64,000 nt of DNA from Actinacidiphila oryziradicis (GTDB lineage: Bacteria; Actinomycetota; Actinomycetes; Streptomycetales; Streptomycetaceae). The notes beneath the pieces were generated by a model, which worked only from the letters and a program-made list of their open reading frames with translations, was not told where the DNA came from and made no database searches. Location of the stretch: NCBI RefSeq assembly GCF_005047355.1, contig NZ_SUMC01000021.1:62001-126000 (forward strand), in the 5' to 3' direction. Shown here in pieces: positions 15,889 to 24,423 of the stretch; positions within the stretch are counted from its first letter, which is position 1, and each line of letters starts with the position of its first letter. A program made the translations under genes and the position numbers.

Positions 15889-15917
15889 GAGGCGGGCCGG
15901 TCACACCGGCCCGCCTC
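15889..15917 (+). terminator. Hairpin between xis and int
   Basis: GAGGCGGGCCGGT (15889-15901) and ACCGGCCCGCCTC (15905-15917) pair perfectly over 13 bp with a 3-nt loop. It could attenuate int expression relative to xis. The GGAGGA ribosome site of int begins 8 bases after it. Confidence 0.7.
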
Positions 15918-15933
15918 TCGCATTGGAGGAAGC

Positions 15934-17316
15934 GTGAGCTCCCGCAAACCCAACATGGAATCGTCCGTCTACCTGGGGAATGACGGGTGGTGGCACGGTC
16001 GCGTCACGATGGGGATGAAGAGCGACGGGACACCCGACCGCCGCCACCGTCGCGCGAAGACCGAGGCGGAAGTCCGCCGCAAGGTCAAGGAGCTGGAGAA
16101 GCAGCGCGACGCCGGCCGCGCGCCCAAGGCGGGCCGCATCCCGACCGTGGCGAAGTGGATGGACACCTACCTCGGCACCATCGCGGTGCACAAGCTCAAG
16201 CCCCGGTCGCTCGATGACTACTGGTCAAAGACCCGCAACGACATCATCCCCAATATCGGCGCGCACCGCCTCGACCGCCTGCGGCCGGAGCACCTGGACG
16301 AGATGTACGCCGCCCTGCTCAAGAAGGGCCGCGCGCCGTCCCACGTGCTGAAGGTGCACCGCATCCTCTCCCGCGCGCTGAAGATCGCGCACCGTCGCGA
16401 ACTGGTCGGCCGGAACATCGCGACCCTGGTGGACCCGCCGAGCGTGGACGAGGAAGAGGTGAACCCGTTCACCCAGGAGGAGGCGCGCGCCTTCCTCCAT
16501 GCCGCCACCAAGCGGCCTACCGCACTCCGGTGGGCCCTCGGGGTGGGTCTCGGCATCCGGCAAGGAGAATCGCTGGGCCTGCGATGGACGTACGTCGATC
16601 TGGACGCCGGGCACCTGAAGACGCTGTGGCAGCTTCAGCGCCTCACCTGGCGCCATGGGTGCGAGGACCCGCATGCCTGCGGCGCCCGGCTGCACCGGTT
16701 CGAGCCGTGCCCGTCCGGCTGCACCACGCATAAGGACTACAAGCGAGGGTGCCCGAAGCCATGCCCGCCGAAGTGCGCGAAGCACGCGAGCACCTGCCCG
16801 GACCGGCAGGGCGGCGGTCTGGTCTTCACCCGGCCGAAGACCAAGAAGAGCCGCCGCATCATCCCCATCCCGCCGCCGCTCATCCCATTCCTGCGCGAGC
16901 ACCGCGCCCGCCAGGAAGAACAGCGGGCGGCGGCCGGTGAGGCGTGGGAGGAACACGACGTGGTGTTCGCGCGGCCGGACGGTAGGCCGCTTGACCCGCG
17001 CCAGGACTGGCAGGAGTTCAAGGACCTGCTTGAGGAGTCGGGCATCTCGGACCGGCGCCTCCATGACAGCCGCCACACCGCAGGCACGATCCTGAATGAG
17101 CTGGGAGTGGACATCCGGACCATCATGGAAATCTTCGGCCACTCCGGGCTCAACATGACCCGCCGGTACGTGCACGCCACGACACCCCTCACGGAGGAGG
17201 CGGTCCGCCGGATGGGAGACGCGCTCTGGCCGGAGCCTGAAGCCAAAACTGAGACCAAGACTGAGCCCACGCCATCACGCGACGCTCGCGCACGCCGCCG
17301 CAGGCGCATCCAGTAA
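15934..17316 (+). CDS. int: Tyrosine site-specific integrase
   Basis: A 460-residue recombinase that integrates the element into tRNA-Thr. Order: N-terminal arm-binding part (SVYLGNDGWWHGRVTMG), SAM-like core-binding domain (residues about 65-150), and the catalytic domain with Arg in LGIRQGESLGLRW, HDSRHTAGT (H-x-x-R) near residue 373, GHSGLN and the nucleophile in MTRRYVHAT. An unusual Cys-rich insert (about residues 240-290, with 11 cysteines including CEDPHACG, CPSGCTTH, CPKPCPPKC) splits the catalytic domain. GTG at 15934 has GGAGGA upstream. A terminator separates it from the tRNA. Confidence 0.95.
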   Translation: MSSRKPNMESSVYLGNDGWWHGRVTMGMKSDGTPDRRHRRAKTEAEVRRKVKELEKQRDAGRAPKAGRIPTVAKWMDTYLGTIAVHKLKPRSLDDYWSKTRNDIIPNIGAHRLDRLRPEHLDEMYAALLKKGRAPSHVLKVHRILSRALKIAHRRELVGRNIATLVDPPSVDEEEVNPFTQEEARAFLHAATKRPTALRWALGVGLGIRQGESLGLRWTYVDLDAGHLKTLWQLQRLTWRHGCEDPHACGARLHRFEPCPSGCTTHKDYKRGCPKPCPPKCAKHASTCPDRQGGGLVFTRPKTKKSRRIIPIPPPLIPFLREHRARQEEQRAAAGEAWEEHDVVFARPDGRPLDPRQDWQEFKDLLEESGISDRRLHDSRHTAGTILNELGVDIRTIMEIFGHSGLNMTRRYVHATTPLTEEAVRRMGDALWPEPEAKTETKTEPTPSRDARARRRRRIQ

Positions 17317-17321
17317 TGCCA

Positions 17322-17356
17322 AAAGCCCAGCTCAGATACCCTCTGAGCTGGGCTTT
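17322..17356 (+). terminator. Rho-independent-like terminator after int
   Basis: AAAGCCCAGCTCAG (17322-17335) and CTGAGCTGGGCTTT (17343-17356) form a 14-bp stem with a 7-nt loop and a short T-run. It can terminate int transcription on one strand and the tRNA transcript on the other. Confidence 0.85.
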
Positions 17357-17361
17357 ATGTG

Positions 17362-17435
17362 AGCCGCCTTCGGGATTCGAACCCGAGACCTACGCATTAC
17401 GAGTGCGTTGCTCTGGCCAACTGAGCTAAGGCGGC
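17362..17435 (-). tRNA. tRNA-Thr(CGU), AICE attachment target
   Basis: The minus strand reads a complete cloverleaf: acceptor GCCGCCT pairing with AGGCGGC, D arm GCTCAGTTGGCCAGAGC, anticodon stem ACGCA/TGCGT around loop CTCGTAA (anticodon CGT), and T arm with GGTTCGAATCC. The 3' end faces int, so integration occurred at the tRNA 3' half and left an intact gene here. CCA is not encoded. Confidence 0.95.
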
Positions 17436-17512
17436 GCGCTGCCGGGCCACGGTGGGCGTGACATCAGCAGCGGCGCCAAGTCTACACAGTCCGGAAGGGT
17501 GCTCCTCACCGC

Positions 17513-19093
17513 TCAGCTGCAGGTCTTGCCGTTGGCGGGGGTGGCGCCGTCGAGGAGGTAGTGGTTGACGGCGGTGTCGATGCAGGCGCTGCCGCGGTTG
17601 TAGGCGGTGTGGCCGTCGCCGTTGTAGGTGAGGAGGACGCCGGAGGTGAGCTGGGAGGCGAGGGACTTGGCCCAGGCGTAGGGGGTGGCCGGGTCGCGGG
17701 TGGTGCCGACGACGAGGATGGGGGCGGCGCCGGGGGCGGTGATGCGGTGGGGGCGGCCGGTGGCGGGGACGGGCCAGTAGGCGCAGGGGAGGCTGGCCCA
17801 GGCGAGGTTGCGGCCGAAGTGGGAGGAGGCGCGCTCGAAGGAGGGGAGGGCTGCTTCGACGGCGGCGGGGCCGGTGAAGGCAGGGGGGAAGTCGAGGCAG
17901 TTGACGGCGGCGTTGGCGTACATGAGGTTGGGGTATTTGCCGGAGCTGGTGCGCTCGTAGTACGCGTCGGAGAGCTGGAGGAGGCCGCTGCCGTCGCCCT
18001 TTTCGGCCTTAGTGAGGGCAGTGCGGAGGGAGGGCCAGAAGGCGTTGGTGTACATGGCTTCGACGACGCCGGTGGTGCCGAGTGCCTCGGTGAGCTTGCG
18101 GGTGGTGCCGGTGGGGAGCGGGTTGGCGTCGAGCTTGGTGAAGAGCTGGTCGAGGCGGTGGCCGGCGTCGGTGGCGCTCTTGGTGCCGAGGGGGCAGGCA
18201 GCGAGCTTGACGCAGTCCGCGGCGAAGGAGTTGAAGGCGGTTTGGAAGCCGCCGGCCTGGGCGCGGCTGGAATCGAGGGCGGATACGGAGGGGTCCACGG
18301 CGCCGTCGAGGACGAGCCGGCCTACGCGCTTGGGGAAGAGCCCTGCGTAGGTGGCGCCGAGGAAGGATCCGTAGGACTCGCCGACGTAGGTGAGCTTGTT
18401 GTCGCCGAGGAGTGCGCGCAGGACGTCCAGGTCGCGGGCGGAATCGACGGTGGAGACATGGCCGAGGAGCTTGCCGGAGCGCTTCTCGCAGCCCTGGTCG
18501 AAGCTCTTGTCGGCGGCGACGAGCTTGTTGATCTCGGACTGGTCGTCGGGGGTGACGTCGGTCGCGGTGTAGGCGTCCATCTGCTGGTCGGTGAGGCAGA
18601 TGACCGGCTCGCTGCGGGCGACCCCGCGCGGGTCGACGGCGGCCATGTCGTAGCGGGCCCTGACCGCGGCCGGGAAGCCGGAGGCGGTCGCGGCGTAGCG
18701 CAGGTAGTCGATGGCGGAGCCACCGGGGCCGCCCGGGTTGACCAGGAGGGAGCCGAGTCGCCCGCCGGGGCCGGAGGCCTTCTTACGGGCCACGGCGAGC
18801 TTCAGGTCGGTTGCGGAGTCTGGGTGGGCGTAGTCGAGCGGCACCTTCATGGTGGCGCACTGGAAGCCGGTGTCGAGGCAGGAGCGCCAGGTCAGCTTCT
18901 GGCTGTAGTACGACGTCAGGTCGGCGGCCGGGGAAGCGGCGGCGGACGCTGCGGCGGGCTGCGTCCCCGAGACGTTCGGTGGGGAGGAGGCGACGGCGCT
19001 GTGGCCGGTGCCGTTGGCGGAGCAGGCGGAGAGCAGCGCCCCGGCGACCGCCAGGACAGTGCCGCAGGTGCGGAGCAGGCGAAGGGTATCCAT
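17513..19093 (-). CDS. Secreted S33-family peptidase/hydrolase lipoprotein
   Basis: An alpha/beta-hydrolase of the tripeptidyl aminopeptidase (SlpD/SlpE-like) group. The ATG at 19093 gives a lipoprotein signal with lipobox LLSAC near residue 23, so it should be anchored outside the membrane. The catalytic triad is visible: Ser in YVGESYGSFLGA, Asp in VVGTTRDPATPYAWA and His in YNGDGHTAYNRG. A TAP-like C-terminal domain closes the protein (526 residues). These enzymes cleave N-terminal peptides from secreted proteins. A longer frame to 19171 exists but adds no signal or ribosome site. Confidence 0.9.
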   Translation of the reverse strand: MDTLRLLRTCGTVLAVAGALLSACSANGTGHSAVASSPPNVSGTQPAAASAAASPAADLTSYYSQKLTWRSCLDTGFQCATMKVPLDYAHPDSATDLKLAVARKKASGPGGRLGSLLVNPGGPGGSAIDYLRYAATASGFPAAVRARYDMAAVDPRGVARSEPVICLTDQQMDAYTATDVTPDDQSEINKLVAADKSFDQGCEKRSGKLLGHVSTVDSARDLDVLRALLGDNKLTYVGESYGSFLGATYAGLFPKRVGRLVLDGAVDPSVSALDSSRAQAGGFQTAFNSFAADCVKLAACPLGTKSATDAGHRLDQLFTKLDANPLPTGTTRKLTEALGTTGVVEAMYTNAFWPSLRTALTKAEKGDGSGLLQLSDAYYERTSSGKYPNLMYANAAVNCLDFPPAFTGPAAVEAALPSFERASSHFGRNLAWASLPCAYWPVPATGRPHRITAPGAAPILVVGTTRDPATPYAWAKSLASQLTSGVLLTYNGDGHTAYNRGSACIDTAVNHYLLDGATPANGKTCS

Positions 19094-19171
19094 CGGTTGC
19101 TTCTGGTTCCTCCCGTCGGGTGGTTGGGAGCGTATCCGTCCGATGTGGGAGGACCGTCCTCTGCCACCCAC

Positions 19172-20188
19172 TTACGAGTGAATACGATCAGGTCCGGTCA
19201 ACTTCTCGGTCAAATATCCCGCTACGGCGCCGAAGACGCGACTTCGCTGCCCGGCCCCGTCCGTGACGCGGATCTCGGTCCGGCCGTGCCGGCCGCGCAG
19301 CGCCTCCCTGAAGCGGCGGGCGGAGAGCCGGGCGGCCTCGTCGCCGGAGGCTGTCGCCAGCAGCAGATCGGTGCCGGAGCCGGGTGGCAGCCGCGCCGGG
19401 TAGGTGCCGGAGACCCCGACGGCGGCGCGGTAGCGGTCCGGGTGGGCCCAGGCGTCGCGTACGGCGCAGGCCGCGCCGTCGCCGACGCCGAGCACGCCGC
19501 GTGCGGCCTGGCCGGGGACGACGCGGTAGCGATAGCGGCGGGCGACGACCGACGGGGCCCGGGCGTCCCGGGCCGTTGCCTCGCAGCGGGCCGGCAGGAC
19601 CAGCACGAACGGGTCCGCGAGGCCTTGTGCGACGTGCGCCGCGAAGCCCTCGAAGAGATTCCGGTCGTCGGCGCCGGACGCGGATGCGTACGCCACGACG
19701 ACGGGAAAGGCCACGTGGGCGGCCTTGCGGTAGGCGTATTGCGGCGGCAGCCAGACCCGGGTGCCGTCCGCCAGCCGTTGCAGGGTGCCGTGGGCGGGGT
19801 GGCCGATGGTGCGGGGCGGCGCCGCGGGCGGCTCAGGGGCGGGCGGCGCGGGCCGGGACCGCGCAGGTGCGTGGACGGGGGCGGCGGCGAAGCGGGCGAC
19901 CGCCGGGGGCGCCGCATCCGGTGCGGCCGGCAGTGCCGCCGCCACCGCCAGGGCCGTCGCCGCCGCTGTTGCCGCTCCCGCGGTGCGCAGAGCCGTGCCG
20001 AAGTGCCGTACCGGCAGCTCGTACGGCAGCCCGGCGCGCTGGGCCCACCGGTAGCGGAGCGCCGACCGCGCCAGCGCGGCGGCGGTGATGCTTGCCAGCG
20101 CCAGGAGGGCGATCAGGACGACATGGGCCACGTTTGCAGCGTGCGCCATGCGCTGGTGTGCGGGGGGCGGCGACGCGGCGGGGGCCAA
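19172..20188 (-). CDS. Membrane-anchored esterase-like protein, active site degenerate
   Basis: Up to 338 residues (TTG at 20188); an ATG at 20149 would give 325 and is equally possible because neither has a clear ribosome site. An N-terminal membrane helix (AHVVLIALLALASITAAALA) and a Pro/Ala-rich linker precede a C-terminal domain resembling putative esterases of the alpha/beta fold. The expected nucleophile elbow GxSxG reads GVGDGAACAV, so the catalytic Ser is missing. It is probably a non-enzymatic relative. It lies 78 bp upstream of the S33 peptidase on the same strand. Confidence 0.62.
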   Translation of the reverse strand: MAPAASPPPAHQRMAHAANVAHVVLIALLALASITAAALARSALRYRWAQRAGLPYELPVRHFGTALRTAGAATAAATALAVAAALPAAPDAAPPAVARFAAAPVHAPARSRPAPPAPEPPAAPPRTIGHPAHGTLQRLADGTRVWLPPQYAYRKAAHVAFPVVVAYASASGADDRNLFEGFAAHVAQGLADPFVLVLPARCEATARDARAPSVVARRYRYRVVPGQAARGVLGVGDGAACAVRDAWAHPDRYRAAVGVSGTYPARLPPGSGTDLLLATASGDEAARLSARRFREALRGRHGRTEIRVTDGAGQRSRVFGAVAGYLTEKLTGPDRIHS

Positions 20189-20292
20189 ATGATCACCCGC
20201 TTGCAGCAGCCTCCGCCTGCCGCTCCCGGACTACGGGCGGGGCTGGGCCGCTCGGCGGGAAGCACCTCGCGGCGTAGGCGCGGCACCTGCCG

Positions 20293-21495
20293 TCAGCCGG
20301 CGCGCAGCGCCAGGGTCATGGCCTCGACGGCGAGCAGCGGGGCCACGTTGCGGTCCAGGGCCTGGCGGCAGGCCAGCACCGCTTCTATGCGGCGGAGGGT
20401 GTTCTCGGGCCGGGAGCCGGAGGCGATGCGCTCGATGGCGTGGCGGGTATCGATGTTGGCGAGGGCGACCCGGGTGCCGATCTGGAGGGCGAGGACGTCG
20501 CGGTAGAAGCCGGCCAGGTCGGTGAGGGCGAGGTCGAGGGTGTCGCGCTGGGTGCGGGTGGAGCGGCGCTTCTGGCGGTCGGCGAGGTCCTTCATGACAC
20601 CGGCGGTGCCACGGGGCATGCGGCTGCCCGCGCCGGCACCGGCGCCGAGGGCGGCGCGAAGCTCTTCGGTCTCTTTCGTGTCGACCTCGTCGGCGACCTG
20701 TTTGGCGTCCTCGGAGGCGGAGTCGACCAGCTCCTGGGCGGCCTTCAGGCAGCCCCCGACGTCGCCGACGCGCAGCGGCACCTTCAGGACGGCAGCCCGG
20801 CGCGATCGGGCCCCCTCGTCGGTGGCGAGGCGGCGGGCCCGGTCGATGTGGCCCTGGGTGGCGTGGGCGGCGGCTTCGGCGACCGCGGGCTCGATGCCGT
20901 CCCGCCGTACGAGGAGGTCGGCGACGGCCTCGACGGGAGGGGTACGGAGGGTGAGGTGCCGGCAACGGGAGCGGATGGTCGGCAGCACGTCCTCCAGGGA
21001 GGGGGCGCAGAGCAGCCACACGGTGCGGGGCGCGGGCTCCTCGACTGCCTTGAGCAGCACATTTCCGGCGCCCTCGGTGAGGCGGTCGGCGTCCTCCAGG
21101 ACGATCACCTGCCAGCGGCCGTTCGCGGGGGAGAGATTCGCCCTGCGTACGAGGTTACGGGTGTCTTTCACGCCGATGGAGAGCTGGTCGGTGCGGACGA
21201 TCTCCACATCGGCGTGTGTCCCGATCAGCGCCGTATGGCACCCGTCGCAGAAGCCGCAGCCGGGCGCACCGCCCAGCGCCCGGTCGGGGCTGACGCACTG
21301 CAGCGAGGCGGCGAACGCCCGCGCCGCGCCGGCCCGCCCGGAGCCGGGCGGGCCGGTGAACAGCCAGGCGTGGGTCATCTTCGACGCGGACGAGGCGGCG
21401 ACCGCGTGCGACACCACGGCGTCGGCGTCCCGCGCGGCAGCGGTGAGCTGCGCGGTGACCCGTTCCTGGCCGACCAGGTCGTCCCACACTGCCAT
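20293..21495 (-). CDS. holB: DNA polymerase III subunit delta'
   Basis: A clamp-loader subunit of the replicative polymerase. MAVWDDLVGQERVTAQL is the conserved start. The P-loop position reads GPPGSGRAGAARAF, with Arg-Ala for the ATP-binding Lys-Ser, typical of delta'. The zinc module has Cys at GCGFCDGC, and EDADRLTEGAGNVLLKAVEEP plus IRSRCRHL are the sensor and SRC segments. 400 residues from the ATG at 21495, which is preferred over a longer frame reaching into the repeat upstream. In Streptomyces this gene normally lies by tmk; here an asparagine-synthase-like gene precedes it. Confidence 0.95.
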   Translation of the reverse strand: MAVWDDLVGQERVTAQLTAAARDADAVVSHAVAASSASKMTHAWLFTGPPGSGRAGAARAFAASLQCVSPDRALGGAPGCGFCDGCHTALIGTHADVEIVRTDQLSIGVKDTRNLVRRANLSPANGRWQVIVLEDADRLTEGAGNVLLKAVEEPAPRTVWLLCAPSLEDVLPTIRSRCRHLTLRTPPVEAVADLLVRRDGIEPAVAEAAAHATQGHIDRARRLATDEGARSRRAAVLKVPLRVGDVGGCLKAAQELVDSASEDAKQVADEVDTKETEELRAALGAGAGAGSRMPRGTAGVMKDLADRQKRRSTRTQRDTLDLALTDLAGFYRDVLALQIGTRVALANIDTRHAIERIASGSRPENTLRRIEAVLACRQALDRNVAPLLAVEAMTLALRAG

Positions 21496-21540
21496 TGCCG
21501 TCCCCTGGTTCCTTCGGTGTCCTGGGTTCCCATTGTGGGG

Positions 21541-21575
21541 GACAGCACTGACAGTGACAGTGACAGTGACGGTCC
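21541..21575. repeat. CAGTGA hexamer tandem repeat upstream of holB
   Basis: The sequence CAGTGA is repeated three times in a row within 21548-21571 with flanking near-copies (CACTGA, CGGTCA). It lies in the 83-bp gap between the asparagine-synthase-like gene and holB. The unit contains no obvious promoter element; copy number may vary between strains. Confidence 0.7.
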
Positions 21576-21578
21576 CGG

Positions 21579-23789
21579 TCACAGCGAAAGCCGCTGCACG
21601 CCCCCCGCTACCGCACGCTGCCCCGGCGCGTCCGTTCCGGTCCAGCACGACCCGCGCCGGGCGAGCAGCCGCCGTAGCCACACCTCGGTGCCCACCAACT
21701 CGGCGAGCCCGTCCAGCGGAAGCGGTTCACCGGCGGCGGCAGCCCGGAGCGCGCCCTGTACGACGCGGGCCTCTATGAGCCCGGCGTCGGCGAGGAGCGG
21801 GGCCTCGAAGAGCTGGACCAGGTCCTCGACGGAGGTCCGCAGCCCGGCCCGGGCCGCGGCAGCGGTCGAGGCGTGCGAGTTGGCGCCCCAGCCGGGCGGG
21901 AGGTCGCGGATCCCGGAGGCGGCGAGGACTGCCCGGAGGACGGCGGAGCGGGCGCCGGGCTGGACGCGCAGGGCCTCCGGCAGGGCGCGGCAGGCGCGGA
22001 CGACCTGGTTGTCGAGGAAGGGGGCATGGATCCGCTGGTCCGGCACGGCGACGGCCTGCTCGAATACGCGGTGGTCGGCGGCGTACCGGGCGAGCGCGGC
22101 GCGGGCGCGCCGTTCGCCGGGGCGCTCGGTGGGGGCGGGACGGGCCGCCGCGTCCTGGAGGCGAACCGATACTTCGGCGAGTGCCTCGCCGGTGAGCCAG
22201 CGGGCGGCGGGCCCGGGCCGGCACCAGGCCATGGCTGCCAGCGAGGCGAAGAGCGCGCTGCCGGCCCCGGAGCCGGCGGCCAGCCCCATGGAGCCGGCCG
22301 ACCCGCCGCTGACGTCGTCGTCGAAGCGCCCCTGAAGGAGCCGCGCCGCGACGTCCTCCACACCCTGTTGATAACCGGTGCGGGCCAGCCGCCGCGCCGC
22401 GCGGTACACGGAGAGCGGCGCGAGCGCCCCGTCCGCCTTGGCCAGGGCGGTGACCGGCCGCAGCAGATGGCGCCGGCGGCGGTCCATGAGCAGGTCCGCC
22501 AGCCGAGCCGGGTGGGCGTCCAGCACCTGCCGGGCGCCGTGTCCCACGAGATGATCGGCGCCACCCGCGAGCAACCGCGCCCGGTGCCGTTCGGCTATGA
22601 CGAGTGCGGGGCCGGGCTCGTCCGTGAGGGGGCCGCTGCCGAGGTCGGCGTAGGGCAGCGCGTCCGCGCCGCCCTGCACCACTACGTGGTGCAGCCGGGG
22701 GTCGGCGGCCATGGCGTGGGCCCGCTCCAGCTCGGCGGCCCGGCCCGGGTCCCTGCCGCCCGCGAGGTCGTTGAAGGTGACGGCCAGCAGCCGCTGCCCG
22801 GCCTGGCCGCCGAAGCCGAGCGGCATGCCGGGTTGCCCGGGCAGCCCGGCGGCGAGCAGTGCGAGGGTCCCGGAGGCGCTGCCGCCGGACAGGTCGGCGC
22901 CGATCCCGGGCGCGGGCGCCTCCTCCCCGGACCCGGGATCGGGTACGAAGCGGGGCTGCGCGAGCCGGGTCCGTACGGCCTCCACGAGGGCGTCGCGCAC
23001 CCCCGCGACCGCCACGTCGGGATCGGCGACGGCGGCGCTGACGACGAGGGACACCGCGGGTTCGTAGTCGGCGACCTGCGGCACACCGTCCCGCAGGATC
23101 AGGGCGTGGCCCGGAGGCACGCGGCGGACGCCCGCATATGGGGTGCCGTCGCCGAGTGCCTCGGGCGAGTCGGGGCAGGCGAGGGTGGCCGCGAGATGGG
23201 TGACGTCGAGCGCGGCCTCGGTCAGGTCGGCGAGCGGGAGTGCGGCGGTCGCATATGCGGTGCGCCCCTCCCAGGGGGTGTGGAAAACCGGCCGCGCGCC
23301 GGCGAGGTCGCCAAGCACCGTGATACGGCGCCCGATCTGGAGAACCACCGTATAACTGCCGGGCCAGGCCGTCAGATGCCGCAGCGCTCCGCCGCGTGCC
23401 GCGAAGAGGCCGACGCGCAACTGGGCGTCGCTGGCGCGGCACTGGCCGAGGACGGCGAGCCGGGTGATCCCGGAGTAGGCGTCACCGGTGCCGTTCCGCC
23501 GCCCGTTGGCGCCGCCTCTGCCGCTGCCGCTCCCGTCGCGATATCCGGCCCCGTACTCATATCCGTACCCGCCGCCCTGACCGTCGCCGCCACCTGGTTC
23601 GGCATGCACGACGCGCACTTCGTCCGGGCGCCAGTCGCCTACGGCCCACAGGGGATCGGGATCGCCCCACAACACCTGTGCGCCTACCGGCAGTACCGTG
23701 CGGGCCCTTGTACTCCGGGCCCCCGGAACACCCCCGGATCCCGGAACTGGGCCCGCGGCGGCGCTGCTCCACCCCACCAACCACCGCAT
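21579..23789 (-). CDS. Asparagine-synthase-like protein lacking glutaminase Cys
   Basis: 736 residues from the ATG at 23789 (GGAGG 5 bases upstream). The N-terminal half resembles a class II amidotransferase fold ([31 protein letters not shown]), but begins MRWLVGW without Cys2, so it cannot hydrolyse glutamine. The synthase domain has [15 protein letters not shown] near residue 315 in place of the ATP-binding SGGxDS, and a C-terminal INSHA-like segment ([20 protein letters not shown]). A Gly/Tyr-rich low-complexity insert lies about residues 65-110. This resembles lasso-peptide cyclases in design, but no precursor or protease gene is near. Its substrate is unknown. Confidence 0.78.
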   Translation of the reverse strand: MRWLVGWSSAAAGPVPGSGGVPGARSTRARTVLPVGAQVLWGDPDPLWAVGDWRPDEVRVVHAEPGGGDGQGGGYGYEYGAGYRDGSGSGRGGANGRRNGTGDAYSGITRLAVLGQCRASDAQLRVGLFAARGGALRHLTAWPGSYTVVLQIGRRITVLGDLAGARPVFHTPWEGRTAYATAALPLADLTEAALDVTHLAATLACPDSPEALGDGTPYAGVRRVPPGHALILRDGVPQVADYEPAVSLVVSAAVADPDVAVAGVRDALVEAVRTRLAQPRFVPDPGSGEEAPAPGIGADLSGGSASGTLALLAAGLPGQPGMPLGFGGQAGQRLLAVTFNDLAGGRDPGRAAELERAHAMAADPRLHHVVVQGGADALPYADLGSGPLTDEPGPALVIAERHRARLLAGGADHLVGHGARQVLDAHPARLADLLMDRRRRHLLRPVTALAKADGALAPLSVYRAARRLARTGYQQGVEDVAARLLQGRFDDDVSGGSAGSMGLAAGSGAGSALFASLAAMAWCRPGPAARWLTGEALAEVSVRLQDAAARPAPTERPGERRARAALARYAADHRVFEQAVAVPDQRIHAPFLDNQVVRACRALPEALRVQPGARSAVLRAVLAASGIRDLPPGWGANSHASTAAAARAGLRTSVEDLVQLFEAPLLADAGLIEARVVQGALRAAAAGEPLPLDGLAELVGTEVWLRRLLARRGSCWTGTDAPGQRAVAGGVQRLSL

Positions 23790-24423
23790 CGCCGCCTCCA
23801 GCTGCTGTGGACAACTTGTAGACATGCTGCCACGGAGCGGGGCGCAAGAGGGCGCGTGGAGGCATGCAAGAGCGCCGGGCCGCGCTTTTCGCGCGGTCCG
23901 GTGGGGCCTCGGCCGGTCGACCCCAGCCGTTTCGAACGCTCTTACAGGCTTGAAACGTCGTAATCACGCCAAAATGCGCGTGGGCCATGGACACGCGTTT
24001 GTGCCACAGTCCGGGAGGTGCCGATACACCTCCCGGACCGGTCCGCCGCCCGCGGGGATTGTGGCGGCGGAGCCCCCTGGCCCGCCGCCGCCCCCCATAG
24101 CCGCTAGTGGGAGCTGCGGGCCGACCCACATCACCATGGAAGCCCGGCCCACCATCCGGGCACAGAGCGCGCGGCCGGGCGCACAGCCGCATACGCCGGT
24201 AGCACACGCCAGGTGCAGGGCAGTAATCCCGCCATCGTCACGACAGCCCTTAACGGTAGGGATGCGGCGAACTACTCTGGGTGTACCCGATAAGCGAACG
24301 TCCCGGTCAGTCCTCCACAAGGGGCCACCGGGGCGGCCGTTGTTGCGTCGAGGGGGTGTAGTAGGGCGTGAGCGTGGTAGCAACAGACGTACGCAGCCCT
24401 CTCGCGTCCGGCGAGGAGTGCCC
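23790..24423. other. Gene-free 634-bp region
   Basis: No reading frame here has a ribosome site or family motif. A hairpin CCGCGC-TTTTC-GCGCGG lies at 23880-23896. The right part should carry the promoter of the HTH regulator; a GAGGAG ribosome site is at 24413-24418. I see no RNA gene. Confidence 0.5.

Larger units (their letters stand above)
1..17361. mobile_element. AICE integrated at tRNA-Thr (left end outside window)
   Basis: The block holds every module expected of an actinomycete integrative and conjugative element: tyrosine integrase and excisionase at the right end beside a tRNA 3' end, prim-pol and DUF3987 replication genes, one FtsK/SpoIIIE TraB-like pump, small Spd-like membrane proteins and a GntR-Nudix regulator. 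No relaxase or type IV secretion genes are present, as expected for double-stranded DNA transfer by TraB. I found no second copy of the tRNA 3' end in the first kilobases, so the left attachment site lies upstream of base 1. The methyltransferase and Vsr genes are inferred, not proven, to be inside the element. Confidence 0.9.

Noticed and set aside
17561-20506. A 981-codon open frame on the plus strand
   Set aside because: It runs antisense through the S33 peptidase and the esterase-like gene, is Gly/Val/Glu-rich low complexity, and has no ribosome site or motif; it is a GC-skew shadow.
21579-23789. Lasso-peptide biosynthesis cluster
   Set aside because: The cyclase-like gene has no adjacent precursor, transglutaminase-type protease or RRE gene; neighbours are holB and a regulator.
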